Assembly (NCBI RefSeq): GCF_963678635.1
Contig: NC_087071.1
Location: 35,143,680-35,207,679 of the forward strand
Source of the DNA: Symsagittifera roscoffensis
Taxonomy: Eukaryota > Xenacoelomorpha > Acoela > Convolutidae
Reading direction: 5' to 3'
Length of the DNA stretch: 64,000 nucleotides
Shown here: piece by piece, positions 1 to 9,710 of the stretch
Layout: every line of letters begins with the position of its first letter
How positions within the stretch are numbered: the stretch's first letter is position 1
The notes under the pieces: model-generated
What the model saw: only the letters and a program-made list of their open reading frames with translations
Told to the model about the DNA's origin: nothing
The model's database searches: none
Position numbers and translations under genes: made by a program

Positions 1-95
1 CATAATTGGAAAATGTATGACTAACAATTTGCCATAAATGGAAATTGTATGACTATTAAATTGTCATTTATGAAAAGTGTATGACAAACAGTTTT
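1..95. repeat. 32-bp minisatellite, three copies
   Basis: Three imperfect units of about 32 bp, each containing a core like GAAAATGTATGACTAACA. A related set lies at 985-1112, and a single unit near 855-885. The array runs off the left edge of the window. Confidence 0.7.
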
Positions 96-984
96 CGGAT
101 TTTTTTTTCAAATGAGGCACAAATTGTTTTAAAGCCCATCTAATAAGCCGTGCTGTCTCTGAAAAGAGACGAAAATCTGAGAAAAAAGTATTTTTTAGAA
201 GTTGCAACCTCAGTTTCTTAATTTTCTACAGGAAATCTTCTCAACTGTTTAGATTGCAGCAGGGTCCTAACCTGATCCTAAGGGGGCAAAATTGAAGAGG
301 GGTTACCTAAAATTTAAAAAAGAAACCTTCACATCTGCGTGAACTATCTCCGCCGGCAAATCTCCTGAAGTTCTGTGAAACCGTGATCACCGAGCTGTAT
401 ATAATAAAAAGAAGAAAAAAATGAACAAAAAAATCAAATAAATTACAATCAAAAACTACACATCAAACACAATTTTCACCATACACCGCAAAAAACACAG
501 ATTTAACGTTTGGGTATGGAATTGTAAAATGTTAATTTTGTTAGCTTAAAAGAAAAATAAAATTTTCAATTTTTTTTTCATGTTTGAATTTTTTCTATGG
601 AAAACAAGTAGCTTACATAAATATAGGGCATTAGTACCTATTTGCAATGCTTATAATTGCTAAATGGGGACAATTTCCACAAATGGTTACTTACATCAAA
701 CCAGTAAACGAAAATTCTACGAAAAGAGAAAAAAATTAAACGAAATTTCTATTTTTTTTTGTTCTTGATTGCTCCGCTTTACTTGGATTTGAACGGAGTT
801 TTTTTCGTAATTTGTTCTCATCCTCCAGAAAAATTGCTACCAACTCCTCATTTGAATTTTCATTTTTGGAAATTGTATGGTAAACAATTTCAGAAAAAAA
901 TTTTTTAAGTCAGTTTTTTCCGTTATCAGTCAGTTCAACTGTTTTCAAAATCCGCAGAAATTGTTTAATTTTTAATTTGTATTG
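96..984. other. AT-rich sequence, no gene seen
   Basis: I see no frame with coding character on either strand. The stretch holds T and A runs and one stray unit of the flanking minisatellite near 855. Confidence 0.5.
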
Positions 985-1112
985 ATTTTAGAAAATGTAT
1001 GAAATTTGTGTGACAAGAATTTTGTCCATATACTTGATGTTTGGAAATGTATGATACGGATTTTTGATGTATGGAATTGTGTGATAAGCATTTTCGGTGT
1101 ATGGAGGTCAAC
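985..1112. repeat. Minisatellite related to 1-95
   Basis: About four degenerate units with the core GGAAATGTATGATAxG, spaced 25-35 bp. Same family as the array at 1-95, so the two arrays may flank one old insertion or be parts of one dispersed repeat. Confidence 0.6.
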
Positions 1113-1430
1113 CCGGGCGTCTGCAGGAAAAGTTTGCTGGTTCTCAAATCTGCAATAGTGGACGTCCTTGCAACAAGAACCGTATCTATCAGACCCAGAT
1201 ACGCAGCGAAAAATTTTAAGAGAACAATTAGACCAGAAAACACAGATACCTATTGTTGTGTAAAATTGAGATCATCCTTCTTCAAAACGCGCTAACTAAG
1301 ATGTATGCCAATAGATGAAAAGAAGAAACAACAAAAAACGTGCAGCTTAATAACCAGAGAACACATAATGAGGGTATTCTTTTCTAGCGATCATAGTTTA
1401 GTTTCAACAGGCAGGATCACATCACCATTC

Positions 1431-1690
1431 ATGATAAGTAAAACCCAAACTTTTTTCAGAAGATGTATTCCTGGAAGAAACCAGCAGCAGAGTAGCGGAA
1501 CCTTTCTTTCAGCAGATAGCAACTTTTTTCAACTAGTGAATTTTTTTTGTGCTTGATAAGCAAAACATGACAAGTAAAACCCAAATTTTTTTCAGAAGAT
1601 GTATTCCTCAAAGAAACCAGCAGCAGAGTAGCGGAACCTTTCTTTCAGTAGATAGCATTTTTTTTTCAAATAGTGAATTTTTTTGGGCTT
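1431..1690. repeat. Direct tandem duplication, 135-bp offset
   Basis: The block starting CATGATAAGTAAAACCCAAA at 1431 recurs at 1566 with few differences, including the internal string CAGCAGCAGAGTAGCGGAAC. Frames crossing it (for example at 1305-1556) are by-products of the repeat and I do not call a gene. Confidence 0.85.
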
Positions 1691-1812
1691 CATGATTTGA
1701 AACTAGAAAAAGTATGAATTGAGAAACGCAATGCCATCTGCAGCAGTTATGATCACCTGATCGACATCTTTTGTTTCAGACTTTGACAGCCATCATAATT
1801 CAATTCTCACTG

Positions 1813-1905
1813 TTTTGAAAATATTGAGCTACTTATATCAACAACAATAACAAAAGGCACCAAAAAAACTGCCACGTGCAAGACAATATGTTTTTTAAGA
1901 AGCCT
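1813..1905. repeat. Dispersed 95-bp repeat, copy 1
   Basis: Matches 2362-2455 almost base for base, sharing GAGCTACTTATATCAACAAC and AACTGCCACGTG. The two direct copies bracket the motif cluster at 1960-2115, as would two ends of a small element. I saw no clear target duplication. Confidence 0.8.
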
Positions 1906-1959
1906 TCCCGCACCGAAGTTCCATGGATAATAACCAATTTTATTGAATTTTGTGGTCTT

Positions 1960-2115
1960 TCTCGATAATAACTGATTATAATCGATTAAAAGTGGATTAC
2001 AATCCATTATTTTTTTGTATCAAAATAATCCCTTATAATCGATTGTAATCAATTATAATCTATTAAAAACGATTACATTTTGTATATATTTTTTGCCAAT
2101 ATACACGCTTATAAT
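1960..2115. repeat. Cluster of palindromic ATAATCGATT / GGATTA motifs
   Basis: At least eight occurrences of TAATC or GATTA in about 155 bp, many fused as TTATAATCGATT or GATTACAATCC palindromes. TAATC/GGATTA is the core bound by Bicoid/Otx-type homeodomains. That is family knowledge; binding here is only a guess, since the cluster may be a simple decayed satellite. Confidence 0.45.
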
Positions 2116-2269
2116 CGGATTTTTTCGAAAGGTTAGTCATGCAATTTTTAAGTTTTTTTTCAAAGTTATCGCTTTTCCTGTTTAGTGCAGTTGCTTTATT
2201 AGGTTTCATAAAATGTTACATTTCACTTTTCAATTTTTATAATTTTTGTCTTATATATCCCGTTTACCC

Positions 2270-2360
2270 CTGCTTGTTTACCCCCCCCTCCCCCTCCCCC
2301 CCGTTCGTTTTCCTCCCTGTTTACACCCTCTCCCGTTGACACCCCACCCCTCTCTCCCAG
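2270..2360. other. C-rich tract (G-quadruplex potential on the minus strand)
   Basis: Plus strand is nearly pure pyrimidine, with C runs of 8, 5 and 7 separated by single T at 2280-2302 and more C runs to 2360. This is extreme against the AT-rich surroundings. The minus strand has four or more G runs suited to quadruplex formation. Confidence 0.7.
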
Positions 2361-2361
2361 A

Positions 2362-2455
2362 ATTTGAAAACATAGAGCTACTTATATCAACAACGATAAT
2401 AAAAGGCACCAAAAAAAACTGCCACGTGTAAAACACTATGTTTTTTAAGAAGCCT
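2362..2455. repeat. Dispersed 95-bp repeat, copy 2
   Basis: Second direct copy of the 1813-1905 sequence, with small substitutions and an added A in the poly-A run before CTGCCACGTG. Confidence 0.8.
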
Positions 2456-2598
2456 TTTATGTTTTCAAACACTTTTCCTGTCATGCAAAGAAAAACATGC
2501 ATTAATTTCAAACAAAAAATCGCCCGAGAAGAACCGCAGCACACAACAAGCTGTTTAATAGATTAATTAAGCCAGATTTCAAATACCGACATAAAATT

Positions 2599-2793
2599 TT
2601 ACAGCCTCTGGCGCCATCTTGCACATAGAATTTGCACATAGAATTCAGCTCTAATGGCTTCTTTAGCATAATGCACATTATATTCGAGGAAGCTGTTATT
2701 GTTCCAGCAAATTGGATTTTCGGCTTTTTGCATCAAATAATTAAAACAGCTATCGCAAATGGCATGAACTGTTTCCTGCCTGAATGAGTTCAT
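2599..2793 (-). CDS. Unrecognised small frame or exon, 64 aa
   Basis: An open minus-strand frame from an ATG at 2793 to a stop at 2599. Its composition is unlike the surrounding AT-rich noise: balanced residues and a CxxC (residues 13-16). The frame stays open seven codons upstream of the ATG, and the base string just before the ATG, GTTTCCAG, could be a splice acceptor. It could therefore be a terminal exon rather than a whole gene. I do not recognise the protein. There is no second copy in the window to test conservation. The alternative is a chance frame; its length alone is weak evidence. Confidence 0.3.
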   Translation of the reverse strand: MNSFRQETVHAICDSCFNYLMQKAENPICWNNNSFLEYNVHYAKEAIRAEFYVQILCARWRQRL

Positions 2794-3935
2794 CTGGAAA
2801 CGTGTAATGACTGATCATCTATTGAAATTCGTCCAGACCTCCGCCTCTTCATAGCAACAACAGAAATGCTCGCTTCATTTGCCAATGTATCATCCCCTAT
2901 CATTAATTGCAATTTTTACAAACATCCATTGCTACTACGCAAAGGGGAAAACCATATCAAAATTTTCATGAAAAATTTCACTACTTCAAAAAATTCGATG
3001 AACATCTTCGATATTTCAGTAGTGAACACTTTTTTTGGATATCACCAGCATCTGTTTTGTTTCGTGACTCTCTCTTTTTCGCTCTCTCTTCTTTTTCATT
3101 CAATTGATAAAAAAAGATCTGCGATATGAAGTATTAAATTTTGTGTTGGGCAAAAGTAATTGGTTTAGAAAATCGAAACTACTAACGGCAATTTCATAAA
3201 CCCAAATGGACCTATCTGATTGTTTTTAGGCATACCTCTAAGACTTAACCACCAATCAGCAACACTGTGATAGCGAGGAATCTGCTCCTGAGCGATCTAA
3301 GTGTCAAACAGATATGTTTCATTATTTGAAATCAAAACAGTTTTACTTGAACAGAAAAGTGGGCATACATAGCGAAATTAACCATAATTCATCATAAAAC
3401 GTACAGTTTTGCCTGCAACCCACTCAAAGTAGACGAAGATACCACGTAGATTATCGATCAAGGTCGTTCATTTACGCCAATATTATAAGAAAAAGGACGA
3501 AAAACTTTTTTATGGGTTTGTAAATGGGGTTTGTAAATAAGGCCTTGGATGGGGTAATAATTTTGTTGTAATTGAGTGAGTCTAAATAAACTTTTCGGGT
3601 TGTTCGACTCAGCTACCCAAACGGAGTCACCAGTTTTCAGCTCACGCTCAGTTTTCAGCTCAAAAGATTCGTCACCAAGTGACGACGGAAAACTCGCTCT
3701 ATTTAGCCCAAGCAGATTTGATTATTGTGAGCAAATTTAGATTGGTGTGTCCAATCTCACTGGAGTAATAGGCTGTGATATTTTTTCCAGGACTCACCGT
3801 GATGCGTTACTCCAAGTGGTTGAAACTTTCATTTTATCCTCTTATGTACCAGTAAGACTGGAGCACGGTTGTTTCTAGTCACAAACGCAAAAAAGCAATT
3901 TTTTCAGCTCAAACAAATTTAGTTCATTTGTTGGA

Positions 3936-4187
3936 TAGAGTTCCTCGGCACGCAATGAATTGCCCTATTCCCATGATAAGATTTGCTTAAATCTTATGGG
4001 TACAAATTCTGTAAAAATAACGCGACAACTGCCAAACTATATCATCAGCTTCAAAACTTACACGTTTAAAGAGAACATAGAAAAGGGCCTGTCAAAGGAC
4101 ACTCCAACACCAAAAAATACAAATCGAGCAACAATAGAAAAACGTTCTGGTAAAAATTTTCAGACGATATGCATAATCATCCGGTAA
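3936..4187 (+). pseudogene. Coding-like relic, product unknown
   Basis: An open plus frame of about 83 codons with no in-frame ATG near its beginning. Composition is protein-like rather than homopolymeric (motifs such as LPYSHDKICLNLMGTN). The sequence on both sides (about 3400-3930 and 4200-4560) is also richer in G/C than usual here and shows short coding-like pieces in shifting frames. This is what an old decayed gene or retroelement body would look like. A 17-bp direct duplication containing TTTTCAGCTCA lies at 3635-3663. I cannot name the family, and a chance frame remains possible. Confidence 0.3.
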
Positions 4188-4911
4188 AATTACCGTTTCA
4201 ACCTCAATTCTGAACCAAGCTCAAATAAACATTACTTTTGACAAAAACTAATTGGAATGCAGCATGATTCTCAAATGGGGGACATCAATCACCATTTCCA
4301 CTGGATAACAAAAGACACTTCTTCACTTCATTAGATTTATACTCCGCTACAGCACACATCACATGGACAATGACCAGCCAAAATTATCATCTCATCAGAT
4401 TATGACAGCCACAATTTCATTGAAAATATTTGGATAATTCGCTTTCCTTAGCCGAAGTATCTCATCTTAGTATTCGACAAAAGCTTTACAGACAGCTGAA
4501 GAATATGAGTTTGTTCAGCATATGGGTTGTACTCTTTCCACATTTAGCTAAACGCATTTAGCTGCGAACTGGATGAAAAAATTTTAATTTTGAACTTCAC
4601 AATTTTCTAATTTTCAAAGAAAACAAACAACGAAAGACGTCACCAAGAACAAACAAACTGGAAAAATTATAACTTTCATATTTGGTAACTAAAATCTGTT
4701 GTCGGGGGAACTAAAATTTGTTTCACAGAAGAGACAGCACTAGAGACGTCGTGAATCATGTATGATTATCATACCAGAAGAAGTTCAGCACAAGCATTTA
4801 GATTTTTAAGACTTTTTTATTTTCCAAAATCTCGTCATGATCCTTTCTAACTGCAAATTACAGATGTCATATCTTTGAGGGTCGCCGCAGATGAACATTG
4901 AGAGCTGTATG

Positions 4912-5689
4912 AGTAGTAGATGTTGGGGCTGAAGTGGGGGGGGGGGGTGTCCCTGCTGACCCCCACGTATTAAGATAGGGAATAGTGCATCCGGTCAGCA
5001 AGCTATGTATTAAGAGTGGGTTTAGAGTCTACAATGTATTAAGACAGGGAATACCGATGGTAAGGTTTCAGTGTGATGGTAAGAGAAAGAAAAACGTAAT
5101 TTTTTTGGTTTTTGTGTGGAGATGTCTAGTTGCTTTTTGCAAAAATGTTGGCGCGTGTTAACTAATTTGTTAATATCAAAATTGAATTACGTGTAGGTTG
5201 TGTAATGAAGGGCTTTTAATTAGTTTTTTGATACATGGTAAGTCAATGGTAAGAGTTTTTGGGTAAAAACTTGGAACTTTTATGAAAAAAATTTCAAAAA
5301 TATCCAAAACACGATAAGATTTGTTATAATTTGATCTAATAAAACTTATTAGATACTTTCACTTTCTATTTATCTGAATCTATTCTGAAACCTACTGAAT
5401 CTTCGAAAAAAGTCAATTTTTTTTGAGAAAAAAAATTAAATTACAAAAATTATATAAACCGCAAAATTTTACATTTTTATATCAGAAACCAATATAATAC
5501 GACATCATGAATAACTTTATTACACCAGATCAGCTCTTATTAGTTCAATGGTTTTGTATGAATTCCATCATCTTGTACTTGTCTTTTTGGATAAAAATAG
5601 CTTAGTCCAACAAAAATAGCTTAGATAAAAATAGCTTAATACATGGGGGTCAGCAGGGACCCCCCACTTCAGCTCCAACATCTACTACT
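4912..5689. mobile_element. 778-bp terminal-inverted-repeat element (MITE-like), flanked by TGTATG
   Basis: The left end AGTAGTAGATGTTGG... and the right end ...CCAACATCTACTACT are inverted copies over about 50 bp, including CTGAAGTGGGGGG and TCCCTGCTGACCCCCA. A direct duplication TGTATG sits immediately outside (4906-4911 and 5690-5695). No protein of note is encoded. Six-base target duplications are uncommon among cut-and-paste families and typical of Polinton/Maverick elements. Inner sequence matches, inverted, the outer parts of the large arms at 37.3-37.9 and 53.0-53.98 kb. The poly-G of about 13 at 4937 lies inside the left repeat. Inference: a non-autonomous element mobilised by the enzyme of a larger relative. 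Confidence 0.8.
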
Positions 5690-5699
5690 TGTATGTCTA

Positions 5700-6925
5700 G
5701 CTTCCCCCTAAAAAAACTTCAACCAAGGTTTGACTTTGTTTATTAAAAAAAAACTGTCTGCAAGTTCAAGAGTGGCATCAAATAACTAAATGCAACATGA
5801 AAACTAAAATCAAGATGAACATCAGCTATCTATAGGAAAGCTCCACAAAAATAGCAGAATTATCAAAGTAGAAACTTCGAGTGTAAACTTTTTTAAAAGT
5901 CAGGCGCGGAAATAGTTCGTAGTGATTATTCTACTTTTGGTTTTATTTTATTTGTAAAATCGTTGGCTAATTTTAACCATGCAGTCTACAGTCCTATGAA
6001 CACAAGCAAAATAAGCGGTATCTTTTACCATTACATGCGCATTTTAAATACACGCGAGCATTGTAGTAATTTTCAACTTTATTCAATTTTAAGAAAGTAA
6101 TTAATTTAAACACCAAACTACTCGCAGCAAGTTTTCTAATATGCATACTTCATACTTTAATATGCAATTTTGGTTTTAAAACAGTATCATGTTATTTTTT
6201 TGGAAAATTTTTTCATACCAAAAATGTAATCTAGAAAATAATTGATATAAAAATTAAAGAAAGATTGATCATTTTGGAAAAATTGAGGACTTAACTCGAA
6301 GCGACCTAACCTGAAAAATTACCATTTGCTCCTCAAAAAACTAAATTAAACCACGCATATCCTAACTTCGACTTTAAAAAATGTGTACCTGAGGTTGAGT
6401 TAACTGAAATGACGGTTGATTTTTCCCATAGCGATGAAGCCATGAAATCAATTTATCAATAGAATCGCATCATCGTCTCTTACATACCTCCTGCGTTTTT
6501 TCAAATTGAGACTTTCTAAAGAACAAATTTCTTGCTTGTTATTTTATAGACTTTAAAAAGTTTTGTCAGGTGAAAAGATCAAAAACGCGGTTTTTCTACA
6601 GTTGTTATTTTCATCATACAAATAAAAGGCAACTACTTTCGCAAACTAAAAAACGTAGGAAAAATCGACCCAAATCACAGAATGTAAAAAAAATGGTTTC
6701 AACTGCATCAAAGGGTACGAATAGTTAAATTGATTCAGGAAACTTGGTATAGAATCAGTACCTGCAGAAAAATACTTCTATAAATTCAAAAAAGCTGCAA
6801 AATGATAGAAAAACGACAAACTTAGTAAAAATTTGAGAATATTTGGTCTCTTGCGACTATCAATTGTCTTAATTTTTCATTTTTATTCACTCTTCCTTTT
6901 TCAGCTAATCAGCCTTACCATGGAA
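5700..6925. other. AT-rich sequence, no gene seen
   Basis: No coding-like frame, no tandem array and no match to other parts of the window noticed. Confidence 0.5.
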
Positions 6926-6929
6926 TAAA

Positions 6930-9705
6930 AATACTAGCATGTACTAGTATCATCTATTTTGCCCGACCAGCATTTCAATTAAGCAAATAGTTTCAGAGTG
7001 ATTGAAAAGCTCTTTACCCTTTCTTTACCCTTTCGACTTGATGGGTTATTTAGCTGCTTACAAATGTAAAATATCTTGTTACTCACTTTTAAAGTCAGTT
7101 TTACTTTAGTTATTGAAACATAATTTTTCAGGTGCAAGTTCATCCAAATGATTGCAATAAACTTTGATGAGATTTCAAAAATGGCGGCACTCATTTTTTA
7201 CCCTTTTGTTTTGGAAATCTACAAAGAATTAATGCTTGATTGGATCGCTCATCTGTCACAATGGTCCAAATTGAAAGATTGCTTCTATAACTGATGTCTT
7301 TTTGTCAGTTAAATTGATCTGAGGTATTCTATTTTTGAACCGAAGCAGAAAGAAAAAATTACCTAATAATGATGCTGCAAAAGGGACATTTTGCATTGAT
7401 ATAATCGATTCAGATTAATTTTTGGAATTGCAAGATGAACATGAAGCAGCAAATATCTCTTACTTGTTCAAGAAAAAAGGGAAAAAGCAAATAAAAATTT
7501 TGACAAAAATAGTTTTCTAGTTTATCTGGCATTGTCCGATTGTTAAAAAACTTGGTGCGTGGACTAACTGAACATGGCAAACTTATTCTTTATATTTATC
7601 TTTATTCTTTATCTTCGTAACTTCCTCATTACACCAAAAAATGACGCTATGTGGGTACGGGAAAAGAAAGAAGAGCTGACTTTTTTGCAACAATCTTGAC
7701 AATTTTAAATTAACAGTTTTATGGTTGATAGAATCTAACAATTTTTGTTGTGATCTATGGCACTAATGCGTAGAATGGTTAAAATTTGAAGTTTTTGCCA
7801 CCTTGTTGAAAGAGTAGAGAAGAAGTTCTTGAAGACAAGCAAGTTTTATTGAGGAAGTGCACATTTATTTCACTTCAAACGAGATACATTCCTAATTTAA
7901 GTATTTGATCGATTTTTTTCACCAAAAAAAAAAAGAAAAATTGCTAGTTTAATGAACATTGTTCTATTTTTTTTCTATTTCTCATTATTTTCAGGAGCAA
8001 TTTCTGGTAAATTATTGGGTGTCAAGGATGTTTTCACAGGTTTTCTTGACTAGACATGGTTTCACACGTTTTCTCTGTCTAGACCTTTTTTCAATTTTTG
8101 TTGTGATTTTTTGAAAGGGTAACTTAATTTTTTAAATCTTTGTCGCTAAAGCATTGAAATAAAGAAACTATAATAAACTACATTCTAGTTTAGTTTCAAA
8201 GAAGAGGGCCTTGAAACCATGGTCAACCGAAAAAAAATATTTCAATTCAGTTCAACCGAGAAAAACTCTAATTCAAGCATTTGGATTTTTTAGTTTTTCC
8301 ACAAAAATGGAAAAATGGTTGAATTAATAAACAGTTTTCTGTGACTCTAAAATATCAATAATCTCAGGAAAAGTCTCTTGTCCAAATTTGGGTGTCAAGG
8401 AGGGTCTTACAGTTAATGGTTGAAAAACACTCTGTATCCTGATCATTTACTAATTTTTGTTCTTTAATTTTCAAAAAAGTATAAAGTGTAAACTCCAAAA
8501 TTTTACCAGAAAAATTAATTTAAAAAAATTTGAGATGAGTAATAGCTTGAGTTTTTTTCTGTGTTTCGCACAATTTTCACTAGTTTTTAAGATTTTAAAA
8601 AAATTTCACGTGATATCAATAATTGAATTAGAATTTAATCGTGCTTGAATTTACTCGAACACAAACGGATTTGAAAAACACCAATAAAATAAACTATGAA
8701 TTCGTTGATCGGTTGCTCGGATGTCAAACTTTTTTTGCTAAAGCTATCCATATTGATGACAAAGTAAATTATATTTTTAATTACCAAGTATAATGAAACT
8801 TTTTATCTGATTTTTCAGTTCAAATGAAACTTGAAAACTCTTTATTAAATGATTGCTTCAGTTTTTTTTTCATTTTGAAAATAAAGTTTATTTCATTACT
8901 AGGCAAAACTGCGCACTGGAAAGGCGCTTTTTTTGGTTTAAGTGTGTTCCTGGTTTCCAAGAGACAGGTATTTAAACATGTTCCAAATGTAAATGGAATC
9001 CACTTGCAAAATGTTTGGTGGAATCCGCGTTAAAGTACTTCTAACGTAACGTTTGTCGATACATGTTTAAGCTTGAGCATGTCATATTGTACACCAACGT
9101 AAATGGATTCCAAAAATAAATGTTGATCTTAGTTTTGTTTATTATACTAAGCTGAAGCTAGCAATTTTATCTAGCAAGTGCGGTTTTTAAAAGCAATTAT
9201 TTAACTACTTTTAGTTCAATCCAATAACAAATGTCAAACTATTGTTCAACTTCAATTCTGGATGTAGCCTATTAGTGTTTAGAAAAAGGGAATTTTTTTC
9301 AATGATTCAGCAATAAATAACATGGAAGAATTTACCTCTGTTTAATTTCATTTTTTCAGTATTCGAGATTGGAAACGTGTTCATTCCTGCAGTATTTGAG
9401 ATCAGAAAGGTGTACTTTTTTTCAGTGTTTGAGATATGAAAAGTGTTCATTCTTTCAGTATTTGAGATTGCTAAGGTGTTCCGTCTTTCAGTATTTGAGA
9501 TCTGAAAAATGTTCATTCTTTCTGTATTTGAGAATAGAAAAGTTTTCAGTCTTTGAGTATTTGCGATTTAGCTAGTGAGTTCAAACTGTTGGCAGTAAAT
9601 GAGATTGAACTGTTCGACAGTCAAGTTGATGACCCACAAAAACATATTTATTATAGAAAGGTAATTTCAGAACGTAACCATATAGTTTGCTGGAAACTGT
9701 ACTGT
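6930..9705 (+). repeat. 2.8-kb tandem duplication, unit 1
   Basis: Starts AATACTAGCATGTACTAG and ends at the start of unit 2; the two agree nearly base for base at an offset of about 2.78 kb. Unit 1 lacks a 76-bp piece that unit 2 has at 10306-10383, with CA microhomology at the join. Short frames inside (for example near 8457-8648) are present in both units only because the DNA is duplicated; none looks coding. Confidence 0.9.
9357..9560. repeat. 33-bp minisatellite in unit 1
   Basis: Six units of about 33 bp of the type TTCAGTATTTGAGATxxxAA. The period is a multiple of three and no unit carries a stop in one frame of either strand. Both strands therefore read as 11-residue repeats (minus strand ISNTExxNTFx; plus strand YLRSEKCSFFQ). 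I treat this as a minisatellite, not a gene. Confidence 0.85.
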
Positions 9706-9710
9706 ATAAA

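Noticed and set aside
3147-3175. GGGCAAAAGTAATTGG resembles a mariner terminal repeat
   Set aside because: No matching inverted end, TA duplication or transposase frame was found in the following 1.5 kb.
8457-8648. 63-codon frame present in both 2.8-kb units
   Set aside because: Conservation is explained by the recent tandem duplication. Composition is Lys/Phe/Asn homopolymer-like and differences are not biased to third positions as far as I can see.
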